The notes beneath the pieces were generated by a model. The model searched no databases and had not been told where the DNA came from. It worked only from the letters and a program-made list of their open reading frames with translations. From Methanoregula sp. (GTDB taxonomy: Archaea; Halobacteriota; Methanomicrobia; Methanomicrobiales; Methanospirillaceae): 12,815 bases of DNA. Location of the stretch: NCBI GenBank assembly GCA_003136075.1, contig PNBP01000041.1, positions 1 through 12,815 of the forward strand, given 5' to 3'. Position numbers and translations under genes: made by a program. The stretch's first letter is position 1; the number at the start of each line of letters is the position of its first letter. Shown in pieces: positions 1-6,912 of this stretch.

Positions 1-1497
1 CTGTTATATCTTTTGTATTTCCTTTGTGTGGAAAATAATCCTGATGTTCAAACCATTTGCCGCAAAACTCTTGATGCCATGCGTTTGCGGGGGCTCAACG
101 ATCATCTGCAAGGCGGTATTTTTCGCTATTGTGTGGATCGCCAATGGACAATTCCGCATTTCGAAAAAATGCTCTATGACCAGGCGCTGATGGTTATTGC
201 CTGTACTGAAGCGTACATGGCCACAAAAAATCCGGATTATCGAACGATGGCCGATGAAATTATTGACTATGTAATCCGTGATCTGTTGTCTCCGGAAGGT
301 GCATTTTTTTCTGCGGAAGATGCAGACAGCCCTGATGGTGAAGGTGCGTATTACCTCTGGACATATAATGAATTTGTGAGCATTCTTGGCGAAAAAGATG
401 CTGAAGTGGCCGCAAAAATTTTTCATATTCCCTCAGGAGGAACTACCGGAACCGGTGAGACTGACCCGGAGAAGCATATCATCTATGAAACCGGTTTAAC
501 CACAGCACTCACCGAAGATCCAGGAAAAACAACGTCAATTGCTTACGCAAGACGGGAATCCGTTCGAGCAAGACTGCTTGCAGCCAGGAATATGCGGGCC
601 AGACCGTCTCTGGATGATAAAATTCTTACCGACTGGAACTCCCTGTTCTGTGCTGCCCTTGCACGAGCAGGCACGGCATTTAAGACAAAAGCGTATATTG
701 ATGCTGCCTGCAGCGCAATGGAATTTATTCTTACCCGCATGCGCTCCGAAGAACACGGGCTCCTGCACCGGTACCGCAAAGGACAGGCAGGGATCAGCGG
801 ATTTGCTGATGATTATGCATTTGCCATCCACGCACTGATTTGTCTCTATGATGCGACATTTGATACACGGTATTTCGCTGCGGCACTTGAACTGAATGAG
901 TATTTTTCAACGCACTTCTGGGATCCTGCCGCGGGCGGTTATTTTACTACTTCCGATCGTGCAGAACGCCTTATTGTCAGAAAAAAAGAAACTTATGATG
1001 GCGCCATCCCCTCCTGCAATTCTGTGGTGCTCGAAAACCTCCTCCGGCTGTCGCGTATGACCGGACAACCCGGTATTGCGCACAGCGCATCAGTACTCCT
1101 CCAGTTCTGCACAGAAAATATCGGGACTCAACCATCTGCGTCTTCATGGTTCCTGTGTGCCCTTGATCTTGCAACCGGACCAAAACAGGATGTAGTTATT
1201 GCGGGAGAGCCGGGACGTGCGGATACCGAAGCGATGCTCTCTGTCGGGCGATCCAATTACCGTCCTTCACTGATTACTCTTCTTCGCCCCGGCAACCAGT
1301 CGGGGGATGCGCTGGCAACACTTGCACCATTTTCACGTTTGATGGCGATGGTGGATGGTAAAGCGACGGCGTATGTCTGCCATGATTATACCTGTCGGGC
1401 GCCCGTGAACGATCCATCATTATTAGCTGAACTGCTTATGATGAATGCAGGTTCAGGAAAAACGCAGGCATTCGTATCAAAAAATGAGGTTATCTGA
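1..1497 (+). CDS. YyaL/SPATA20-family thioredoxin-domain protein, C-terminal part (5' end off window)
   Basis: This is the C-terminal 498 codons of a DUF255/YyaL-type protein. The frame is open from base 1, so the N-terminus lies outside the window; the TTG at base 13 is not a credible start. Recognisable family signatures are GGIFRYCVD followed by PHFEKMLYD (bases 154-180), AEDADSPDGEGAYYLW, and the closing YVCHDYTCRAPVNDP. Family members are usually about 650-710 residues, with an N-terminal thioredoxin-like domain and a C-terminal alpha/alpha-barrel resembling glycosidases and epimerases. The thioredoxin domain and the first barrel helices are missing here only because of the window edge. 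The biochemical role of the family is not settled. The gene converges on the PNPOx-like gene, and the two share an A/T-rich palindrome as probable terminator. The family call is firm; the function is unknown. Confidence 0.9.
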   Translation: MLYLLYFLCVENNPDVQTICRKTLDAMRLRGLNDHLQGGIFRYCVDRQWTIPHFEKMLYDQALMVIACTEAYMATKNPDYRTMADEIIDYVIRDLLSPEGAFFSAEDADSPDGEGAYYLWTYNEFVSILGEKDAEVAAKIFHIPSGGTTGTGETDPEKHIIYETGLTTALTEDPGKTTSIAYARRESVRARLLAARNMRARPSLDDKILTDWNSLFCAALARAGTAFKTKAYIDAACSAMEFILTRMRSEEHGLLHRYRKGQAGISGFADDYAFAIHALICLYDATFDTRYFAAALELNEYFSTHFWDPAAGGYFTTSDRAERLIVRKKETYDGAIPSCNSVVLENLLRLSRMTGQPGIAHSASVLLQFCTENIGTQPSASSWFLCALDLATGPKQDVVIAGEPGRADTEAMLSVGRSNYRPSLITLLRPGNQSGDALATLAPFSRLMAMVDGKATAYVCHDYTCRAPVNDPSLLAELLMMNAGSGKTQAFVSKNEVI

Positions 1498-1625
1498 CGT
1501 TGTGGAAATTTTGTGATTCGTGTAGATATATCGTATCCCTCACAAAAATCTCGACCTAATATTATTTCGGGCAATCACGCAATCTGATTAATGAAATAGC
1601 AGGCTTTCTGGGCCTGAAAGCAATA

Positions 1626-1644
1626 AAAAAATTACAAATTTTTT
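1626..1644. terminator. A/T palindrome between convergent genes, probable bidirectional terminator
   Basis: AAAAAATT-ACA-AATTTTTT is a perfect 8-base inverted repeat with a 3-base loop. It gives a run of six T on each strand. It lies 129 bases after the YyaL-family stop and contains the TAA stop (1632-1634) of the convergent flavoprotein gene. Archaeal termination depends mainly on U-tracts, so it could serve both directions. This is inference from position and composition. Confidence 0.5.
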
Positions 1645-2108
1645 AACGCGACAAGATCCCGGACGCCGACCAGCTTCCAGACAAGAGATCGCTCTTCCTC
1701 TGCGATTTTCGCAGGAGGGTCCATCGGGGAGTGGCCGAGTGCTGCAAGGATATTACCGGAGAGTTTTCGTTCCACAATCAGGTCAACAAACTTTTCCCGG
1801 ATAATTTTCTTCTCGATAGAATCTTCCACTTCTTCAAGATATCCCTGGAGCGTGACAAATGTATAGGATGAAAGGTCTTTTGTATATTTCTCGATCTCTA
1901 CCGAGACATGGGGACTTTTACGGAAATATTCAAGTTTTTTCCCGTATTTGGTCGAGAGAAAATAAAGAAACGAGCCATCAAAAACGTAGAGAAATGGTGC
2001 AATATAGGGATATTTTTCTCCCTGAAATGCAATACGGCAGACATATCCCTTTTCTATCAGCCGATCGTATTCTTCTTTTTCCATTCTGGGGATCTTTATA
2101 ATGTCCAT
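1632..2108 (-). CDS. PNPOx-like (pyridoxamine 5'-phosphate oxidase family) FMN-binding protein
   Basis: A 158-residue split-barrel flavoprotein of the pyridoxamine phosphate oxidase/nitroimidazole-reductase-like superfamily. The typical opening is visible: PRMEKEEYDRLIEKGYVCRI, then KYPYIAPFLYVFDG, LYFLSTKYGKKLEYFR, PHVSVEIE and VTLQGYLEEVED. These fit the strands and FMN-phosphate-contacting positions of the fold. Such proteins usually bind FMN (or F420 in some archaeal and actinobacterial relatives) and act in the cytoplasm; the substrate cannot be told. I chose the ATG at 2108 (MDIIKIPRM) because GGTG lies about 8-11 bases upstream and the family normally begins there. An ATG at 2141 adds 11 residues that look unrelated. 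The gene follows the MBL-rhodanese gene in the same direction, but a hairpin with T-run and a TATA-like box lie between, so it may be transcribed separately. Confidence 0.82.
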   Translation of the reverse strand: MDIIKIPRMEKEEYDRLIEKGYVCRIAFQGEKYPYIAPFLYVFDGSFLYFLSTKYGKKLEYFRKSPHVSVEIEKYTKDLSSYTFVTLQGYLEEVEDSIEKKIIREKFVDLIVERKLSGNILAALGHSPMDPPAKIAEEERSLVWKLVGVRDLVALKNL

Positions 2109-2180
2109 AAACTCACACCATCCTGATTCTGGACATGACATGATAAATCTTGTTAAATCTGATAAATAATCCGTTCGAAT

Positions 2181-2201
2181 AATTTAAAAATAATTATTTT
2201 T
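2181..2201 (-). promoter_or_regulatory. Perfect A/T palindrome with T-run: terminator of MBL gene overlapping TATA-like box of PNPOx gene
   Basis: AAAAATAATTATTTTT (2186-2201) is a perfect 16-base palindrome containing the TAA stop of the MBL-rhodanese gene. On the minus strand it runs into TTTTTAAATT (2190-2181), a good archaeal TATA-like element. A start site about 25 bases downstream, near 2160, would give the flavoprotein gene a leader of roughly 50 bases. The same bases may therefore end one transcript and start the next. Inferred from sequence only. Confidence 0.4.
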
Positions 2202-3561
2202 CTATCTTGAATCCTGCCTGTTTCCATGCAGTCATTCCACCAAGGACATTTGTCACATCGCGATACTGATTTTTGAAAAGGATGCTTGCCGCAAGACTAC
2301 CCTTGTATCCGGAATCGCAGTATACAACAATGGATTCATTTTTGAGGATTTCATTGAGGTGCCGGGGAAGTTCGCCAATATAGATGTGGTGCGCTCCATG
2401 AATATGGCCGACAGCATTCCAGTTTTTATCGTCCCGGACATCCAGCAGGAACGGCATATGATGCTCCAGATGTTCTTTCAGTGCCAAAACCGTGAGAGTT
2501 TTGTGTGCATTCAGATCCTGTGCTGCCCGGCACCATGCAGGAAATCCTCCGGCCAGATAACCCATGATATTATCATACCCGAGCCGTATGAACTGGCGAA
2601 GCACGGGATCCAGATTGAGGTTGAAGTCATCCACAAGGATGATGGGATAGGTGTAATCTGCAAACCAGCCAATGAATGCAGAGATGCCCTCACGCCAGAT
2701 AGAGAGGCTTCCCGGAATATGTCCGGCTGCAAAACTGGTAGGGGAGCGGATATCCACAATCTGGCAACCGTCTTTTATCATTTTTTTGAGTTCCGGAATG
2801 GCAATTGGTTTTAAGCGTGGTACTGGATGGGGGAGACGGGTTCCCTGTGTGTTATTAATCTCTGACTGCCTGAAGTAAGGAGGCATATAGGGGGACGCAA
2901 TCATACGCTGGCGTACAAATGCCTCCCGGCCAAGCGCGAGCTGGGGATTAGTGCGTTTTTCATAGCCGCAGGTGGTGAACGGGTGATCGGCGATTTCTCC
3001 CCCGCAGATGGATCCGGCACCGTGAGCCGGGCAGAGTATCACACCATCACCAAGACTGAGGATTTTGTTGGTGATGCTGTCATAGATCATTGCCGCCATC
3101 TCAGCATTGCAAGCTTTCCCGTAAAAATCCGTTCGTGCAATATCACCGGCAAAGAGGGTGTCACCGCAGAATACCATAAATGGTTCACGGGAAACATCCG
3201 TATCTGTCAGTACGAGGGATATGCTCTCTTGCGTGTGGCCCGGTGTTTCAATGACATGAAGTTCAAGCGAGCCAAGAGTAAACCGGTCACCGTTTTTTAC
3301 CGGTTGCCCATAAGTAAAGGGCATCGCATGGCCATGATAAATTCCGGCACCACACTGGTCAGCAAGATCCAGTGAGCCGATTGTAAAATCCTCGTTCCGG
3401 TGCGTTTCAAAGATGTGAGTGATGACCGCATCTTTTTGATCGGCATGCTCAAGATATATTTCACCATCCCGCCGGGGATCAATGACCGCAGATTTTCCAC
3501 CCGATCCAATCAGGTAGGAGTTTGCCGCGATGCCTTCAGACACGATTTTTTCAAACAGCAT
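2194..3561 (-). CDS. Metallo-beta-lactamase fold hydrolase fused to two rhodanese domains
   Basis: 455 residues. Residues 1-190 form a metallo-beta-lactamase domain of the glyoxalase II/persulfide dioxygenase (ETHE1, CstB-like) type, and two rhodanese domains follow (about 253-345 and 355-453). Visible metal-site residues are H54 and D58 in THRNEDF, H109 in ETPGHT, D134 in FCGDTLFAGD and H180 in CPAHGAG. The first motif is not the usual HxHxDH: asparagine replaces the second His and phenylalanine the last. From memory, related fusions share this HRNED form. The first rhodanese (IVDIRSPTSFAAGHIPGS) has Asp where the catalytic Cys should be (LVDDFNLNLD). The second keeps C415 in VVYCDSGYKGS and is the likely active one. 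Expected role: handling of persulfide or other sulfane sulfur in the cytoplasm; the exact reaction is unknown. Start ATG 3561 has GGTGAGG just upstream and a TATA-like TATTTAC at 3601-3607. Confidence 0.88.
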   Translation of the reverse strand: MLFEKIVSEGIAANSYLIGSGGKSAVIDPRRDGEIYLEHADQKDAVITHIFETHRNEDFTIGSLDLADQCGAGIYHGHAMPFTYGQPVKNGDRFTLGSLELHVIETPGHTQESISLVLTDTDVSREPFMVFCGDTLFAGDIARTDFYGKACNAEMAAMIYDSITNKILSLGDGVILCPAHGAGSICGGEIADHPFTTCGYEKRTNPQLALGREAFVRQRMIASPYMPPYFRQSEINNTQGTRLPHPVPRLKPIAIPELKKMIKDGCQIVDIRSPTSFAAGHIPGSLSIWREGISAFIGWFADYTYPIILVDDFNLNLDPVLRQFIRLGYDNIMGYLAGGFPAWCRAAQDLNAHKTLTVLALKEHLEHHMPFLLDVRDDKNWNAVGHIHGAHHIYIGELPRHLNEILKNESIVVYCDSGYKGSLAASILFKNQYRDVTNVLGGMTAWKQAGFKIEK

Positions 3562-3600
3562 AGCCTCACCATCACTACCGTGAAACTGTGCCGCGAGGTT

Positions 3601-3608
3601 GTAAATAG
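3601..3608 (-). promoter_or_regulatory. TATA-like box for the MBL-rhodanese gene
   Basis: On the minus strand CTATTTAC lies about 40-47 bases before ATG 3561, which would place the transcript start near 3580 with a leader of about 20 bases carrying the GGTGAGG ribosome-binding sequence. This argues that the gene does not depend on read-through from the broken phosphoesterase gene 70 bases upstream. Position-based inference. Confidence 0.3.
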
Positions 3609-3631
3609 ATTATGGATACCTGTTCAGAGGT

Positions 3632-3922
3632 TCAACCATGATCAGATAATGGGGAAACAAAAGGGTACCGGAGAAGAACCGGAGTCATGTCTCCGGTTGA
3701 TTCGTGATGTTTAATGATCCCCACCAGTTCTTCAAGATTTACCGGGGAATAGCCCACCACTTCGGCACTGACATTGATCCGCTTTTTTGAAAAACAGATA
3801 AACGGGTATCTCCGAAGATCATTGTTGTGATGGTGCCCGTGTATCACCCACCCGTCAAATGCCGGTGGTGCATCGGCAGGATCATGGATAAGGAGGAACC
3901 GGTACCCCTCAAAATCGATTGT
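3632..3922 (-). pseudogene. C-terminal segment of the metallophosphoesterase, severed by an in-frame TAA
   Basis: Directly after the TAA at 3923-3925 the same reading frame continues for 96 codons to a TGA at 3632-3634. The text is clearly the end of a calcineurin-like phosphoesterase: TIDFEGYRFLLIHD, then the metal-binding GWVIHGHHHNN (GHHH is residues 375-378 of the joined frame), RINVSAEVVGYSPVNLEELV. The frame is unchanged, so a single nonsense codon, not an indel, separates it from the upstream part. The joined gene would span 3632-4960 and encode 442 residues plus the interrupting codon position. No convincing start codon or ribosome-binding site is seen for this segment alone; a GTG at 3847 lies inside the GHHH region. 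Either a recent nonsense mutation or a sequencing error (one base changed) explains it. Confidence 0.8.
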
Positions 3923-4960
3923 TTAAGAGGAAATTGCTCCCAGGTCCGGGGCATCATGATTTCCGTTGATAAAGATGATATTGCCTTTGAGTTTTTTCTT
4001 ATAGTGTCCGACCGGAATCTCCCGGTTGCCATAGCGCAAATCGCCGAGATAATATACAGTATTTGCTGCGGAAACAGTGTAATTCCAGTTTTTGATAAGC
4101 ACATGATCCATCTCCCCGGGGTCAAAAAACACAAAGGGTCGTGAACAGTAGCGGATAATATTTGCATGACCAAGATGCAGGTCGCCAATCAGGAACCGGG
4201 TTTCTTTTGGCGGGAGTACCGGATCGGTGCGTTCAAACCCGGCAAACCGGCGGTATAGTCCCATGGACTGTTGCCATGATCGTTCATCATGGATCTCTTT
4301 TTCTGGCAGCCACCGTTTCTGGAGCAGGTCATATTCGCCAAAGATTCCATCACCGTTCATGACCGTTATCCGCAATCCTGCATCATCAAGTAGCACGGGA
4401 GAAACCGGGGGTTCTTTTTCCCAGAACCGCACCTGCCGGAGGAGATCACGCACATGGGCATGGATACCAGAAACCGTTTTTTTACCAGTGGTTTCATCAG
4501 CCTTACGAAAGAGTTCTTCAAAGATTTCTTCCGCTTTTCTCTTTTTTAAGAGATTTGCCACCGTGATATGAAACCATTTTTTTTCCGGTTGTCCATCCCA
4601 TGCGTTCATGCTGGTAGATAGTGGTAAAAATGCATCTGCGATCTCCCGGGTGATTTTTTTCATCTGATCGGATGGCGTGACAGAGTATGCGATAACGCTG
4701 CCATGCATACCCTCTCTTTGCTCCCAGCTGCCAATTGAAAATACCAAAGGGTCATAGTTATGGGCAATTTCCTGAATACGGTCAAGAACCTTCTGTGGGG
4801 CACTATCCGCGTTGAGGGAAAATGGCCCATAGAGGGTAATATGCGGGTGGCGTTCCATCAGGTGCAGGACATTGTACATCCGGGTGATGAGAAAATTGTT
4901 TTTTTTGATTGTCCACCGGGTCCGGGCAAGGCGGATCTCAATAAGGTAGGTATCTTCCAT
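3923..4960 (-). CDS. 2H phosphoesterase (LigT-like) / calcineurin-like metallophosphoesterase fusion, truncated by TAA
   Basis: 345 residues up to a TAA at codon 346. Residues about 1-170 look like a 2H-phosphoesterase (2'-5' RNA ligase/LigT-like) domain with its two signature motifs HIT at 40-42 (ERHPHITLYGPF) and 131-133 (KKWFHITVANLL). Residues about 255 onward form a calcineurin-like metallophosphoesterase domain with GDLH (259-262), GD (306-307, YYLGDLRYG) and GNHD (333-336). The C-terminal H and GHxH metal ligands lie beyond the stop, so the translated product lacks part of the dinuclear metal site. 2H enzymes act on 2',3'-cyclic or 2'-5' phosphodiesters and metallophosphoesterases on phosphomono- or diesters, so an RNA-end or nucleotide role is plausible but not shown. 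I took ATG 4960; a TTG at 4969 adds three residues. A TATA-like GTTATAAAC at 4992-5000 would give a very short leader. The 2H part may still be functional. Confidence 0.75.
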   Translation of the reverse strand: MEDTYLIEIRLARTRWTIKKNNFLITRMYNVLHLMERHPHITLYGPFSLNADSAPQKVLDRIQEIAHNYDPLVFSIGSWEQREGMHGSVIAYSVTPSDQMKKITREIADAFLPLSTSMNAWDGQPEKKWFHITVANLLKKRKAEEIFEELFRKADETTGKKTVSGIHAHVRDLLRQVRFWEKEPPVSPVLLDDAGLRITVMNGDGIFGEYDLLQKRWLPEKEIHDERSWQQSMGLYRRFAGFERTDPVLPPKETRFLIGDLHLGHANIIRYCSRPFVFFDPGEMDHVLIKNWNYTVSAANTVYYLGDLRYGNREIPVGHYKKKLKGNIIFINGNHDAPDLGAISS

Positions 4961-4991
4961 GGATGGCAAACCGTCTTGTTTTCTCTATGTG

Positions 4992-5000
4992 TTTATAACG
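4992..5000 (-). promoter_or_regulatory. TATA-like box for the 2H-metallophosphoesterase gene
   Basis: CGTTATAAAC on the minus strand is centred about 35 bases before ATG 4960, placing the start of transcription roughly 8-10 bases before the codon. No clear Shine-Dalgarno sequence is present, consistent with a near-leaderless message. Inference. Confidence 0.35.
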
Positions 5001-5098
5001 GTTAAATCTTTGATGGATTTTTGTTACAAGGGAATGTACTATCCATCAGCTGAAACGCATACGTTCTTCCTTACACTGGTGAACCCGTCATCCGGAGA

Positions 5099-5632
5099 TC
5101 AGGCAGCCGATTGATTGAAGATAATCCGGGGCTTTCCTTTTGCATCATAGAGAAACAATTCATTACTGCGAATCCTGATATTCGTTGAATTGACCAAATC
5201 AGAGATGTACGCTGATTCCATATTCATGACGCCCGGAGAACTACAGTACATCTCCGTGGTTCCCGGTGTCGTGACGGAAAGTGAATGGTCTTTGACGGTG
5301 TATGAAGCAAAATAATGATTACAGCCGGAGTAGCCGGTTACGCTTCCCGAGGGGTCAAACTTTGCTGTGATAAATGATCCATTCTGGACAGGAACAAGGA
5401 TGCCTGATGCATCTGAATATGACTGCGCTGTCCAGTTGTTCTGGGTCAGTGACGTTGCTGCAGATGATTTCGTACCGGGGATATTGATAAAAAGAATCAA
5501 AAATACCAGGAATGCAATCAACGCCATCACAATATAAAAATTACGACTCATCGGAGCAGGTTCCGATGGTTCTTCGATTGAATCATCTGCATTGTCCGGG
5601 TTATTTTCTGGATAATCATTCATAGTACACAT
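5099..5632 (-). CDS. Membrane-anchored META-domain protein (copy 1)
   Basis: 177 residues. An acidic, Pro-rich N-terminus (about 1-30) is followed by one hydrophobic helix (about 32-50, YIVMALIAFLVFLILFINI) and an extracytoplasmic META/HslJ-like domain (about 66-172). META hallmarks are WTAQSYSDASG, SVTGYSGCNHYFASY with C104, and a second cysteine C130 in MYCSSPGVMNMESAY. The domain is found in bacterial HslJ and many archaeal surface proteins; its biochemical role is unclear. The predicted topology is N-in with the META domain outside, anchored by an uncleaved helix. It is a clear paralogue of the protein at 6412-6912, with about 48 of 106 positions identical by hand count over the META domain. 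The start could also be ATG 5623, three residues later; no strong ribosome site decides. A HepT-like gene lies 147 bases upstream. Confidence 0.8.
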   Translation of the reverse strand: MCTMNDYPENNPDNADDSIEEPSEPAPMSRNFYIVMALIAFLVFLILFINIPGTKSSAATSLTQNNWTAQSYSDASGILVPVQNGSFITAKFDPSGSVTGYSGCNHYFASYTVKDHSLSVTTPGTTEMYCSSPGVMNMESAYISDLVNSTNIRIRSNELFLYDAKGKPRIIFNQSAA

Positions 5633-5779
5633 TCACAATTACAGGGATTACCCCTTTTTTGTCAGGTAATTGGTCAGAGGTTTTTGTTAAAATTACGGGA
5701 GAGAACCCTCTTTTTAAAATCCATTTTATCCCGGTGTCCCTTGTCAAAGAAAAATTATAGTGCAACTTTTATAGAAGTA

Positions 5780-6127
5780 TCACCGGCAATATTCTTCGAT
5801 CATCTGTTCCAGTTGCGGTTTCAGAATCTGTAGATATTCCGTTGCCACCGTCCAGACTTTTACCGGATCAGTACCAAGATTTCCGTGATTCACCGTTTGC
5901 CGGAGTCCTGCTATTTCGTTCCAGGGAATCAGCGAATAACGAACCCGTACAATTGTCGGGACACTTTTACCGGCATTGGAAATCTTTTCAATAATTTCAA
6001 CAGTGGCAAGGTACGATTCATCATCTTCCAGGAATTTTTCATAGGTTATTTTTTTTGCAATGCTTTCGATCTGTGCAATGTAATCGAGAATCTCCTGTAA
6101 TAATTTGAGAATTTTATTGCCGGTCAT
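5780..6127 (-). CDS. HepT-like (DUF86/HEPN) protein without adjacent MntA
   Basis: 115 residues, the normal size for the HepT/DUF86 group of HEPN proteins. Family signatures include the helical start KLLQEILDYIAQIESI, ESYLATVEIIEKISNAGKSV, and SLIPWNEIAGLRQTVNHGNL ending in a VWTVATEYL helix. HepT proteins are HEPN ribonucleases paired with the minimal nucleotidyltransferase MntA, which inactivates them by adding AMP to the tyrosine of the RX4HXY motif. Here the motif reads R76-QTVN-H81-G-N83, so Arg and His are kept but the tyrosine is asparagine. No nucleotidyltransferase gene lies next to it: the neighbours on both sides are META-domain membrane proteins. It may be an orphan HEPN RNase, an inactive descendant, or regulated differently. 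ATG 6127 has a weak AGGTTG about 5-10 bases upstream. The family call is good; activity is uncertain. Confidence 0.78.
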   Translation of the reverse strand: MTGNKILKLLQEILDYIAQIESIAKKITYEKFLEDDESYLATVEIIEKISNAGKSVPTIVRVRYSLIPWNEIAGLRQTVNHGNLGTDPVKVWTVATEYLQILKPQLEQMIEEYCR

Positions 6128-6411
6128 ATTACAACCTGTATCGTTTGAACCATATTCTTGTGATCATACACATGCATAGTTTTTTTTACTAATGTACGGT
6201 TCAGTTTGCACCCGTGAGAAGATTATAGGAATGATCGTGTGATACGCATAGCGGCGTATTATACTTTTTTCTAAAACAAACTTGGATTCTCCTGATGTAT
6301 CTTTAAAATGCCAACTTTGGACGCATATGTAGTAAAAAACAAAATTCCTGGGCACAACACAAAAAAATTACGTTCGGGAAATAGTCCGGTTTTATTGGAT
6401 TTGCCGGTCCA

Positions 6412-6912
6412 TTATTCCGGCCGGAATATTAAAATGATCTTGTTGTTTTTATCCGATAGTTTCATCTCTCCTGCACTCTGCTGAATCGATGTAACCTGGG
6501 AGAGATCGAAGATATAAGCATTTTCCTGCTGCATAATTCCCGGTTTATTGCAGGTAATTTTTGTTGAAAGCGGATAGGTTATCGCAATCAGGTTACCTTT
6601 CACCAGGTATGCCGCGACATACTGATTGCAACCGGAATTTCCGGTAATATTTGCATCCCTGCCAAACCGTACAGTGATATCCGAACCTGTTATGGCCGGA
6701 ACCAGTATGCCGGTGGCATCGGTATATGATTCAAGTGTCCATTCTGAACCAGATGTTACGGAGGGTGTGCCGGAAGAAACGCCCCAGAGAAATATGATAA
6801 TCATACCGAAGCAGACAAAAAGTGAAATAACAATAAGAATCGTGATGTTTCTGCCGGAGAGCAGCGAACGGAAGGTTTCAGTGTCCATCCTCACGTAACT
6901 ATTCCGGTTCAT
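6412..6912 (-). CDS. Membrane-anchored META-domain protein (copy 2)
   Basis: 166 residues from ATG 6912. One hydrophobic helix (about 22-43, ITILIVISLFVCFGMIIIFL) precedes an extracytoplasmic META/HslJ-like domain (about 57-163): WTLESYTDATGILVPA, NITGNSGCNQYVAAYLV with C95, and C121 in KITCNKPGIMQQENAY. The two cysteines match those of copy 1 and could pair outside the cell. The role of the META fold is not established. Start choice: a TTG at 6936 would place the AGGAG ribosome-like site inside the coding sequence, so ATG 6912, about 15 bases after AGGAG, is preferred; ATG 6888 is also possible. The stop codon overlaps a perfect 16-base palindrome. It is separated from the HepT-like gene by 284 bases in which I see no convincing gene. 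Confidence 0.78.
   Translation of the reverse strand: MNRNSYVRMDTETFRSLLSGRNITILIVISLFVCFGMIIIFLWGVSSGTPSVTSGSEWTLESYTDATGILVPAITGSDITVRFGRDANITGNSGCNQYVAAYLVKGNLIAITYPLSTKITCNKPGIMQQENAYIFDLSQVTSIQQSAGEMKLSDKNNKIILIFRPE
6413..6428. repeat. Perfect 16-base palindrome over the META copy 2 stop codon
   Basis: TATTCCGGCCGGAATA is fully self-complementary and G/C-rich in the centre. It covers the last codons and part of the TAA of the META copy 2 gene. It lacks an immediate T-run, so it could be a 3'-end stabilising hairpin, a protein-binding site, or chance. Confidence 0.5.

Noticed and set aside
539..838. Overlapping ORFs on both strands within the YyaL-family gene
   Set aside because: They lie inside a clearly conserved protein and have no motif; composition shadows.
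13..1497. Full-length gene starting at TTG 13
   Set aside because: The frame is open to base 1 and the codons before 13 fit the family; the gene is cut by the window edge.
2983..3375. 130-codon plus-strand ORF antisense to the MBL gene
   Set aside because: It is a shadow of a well-supported coding region, with no domain or start signal.
3923..3925. Recoded codon (pyrrolysine or selenocysteine) inside the phosphoesterase
   Set aside because: The codon is TAA; pyrrolysine uses TAG and selenocysteine TGA, and no insertion-like stem was recognised.
3844..4188. Second frame across the phosphoesterase break, suggesting a frameshift
   Set aside because: The conserved text before and after the stop lies in the same frame (4960 and 3847 differ by a multiple of three); this other frame has no phosphoesterase motifs.
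6164..6355. 63-codon minus-strand ORF between META copy 2 and the HepT-like gene
   Set aside because: GTG start without ribosome site, A/T-rich composition, no motif, and no resemblance to an MntA nucleotidyltransferase.
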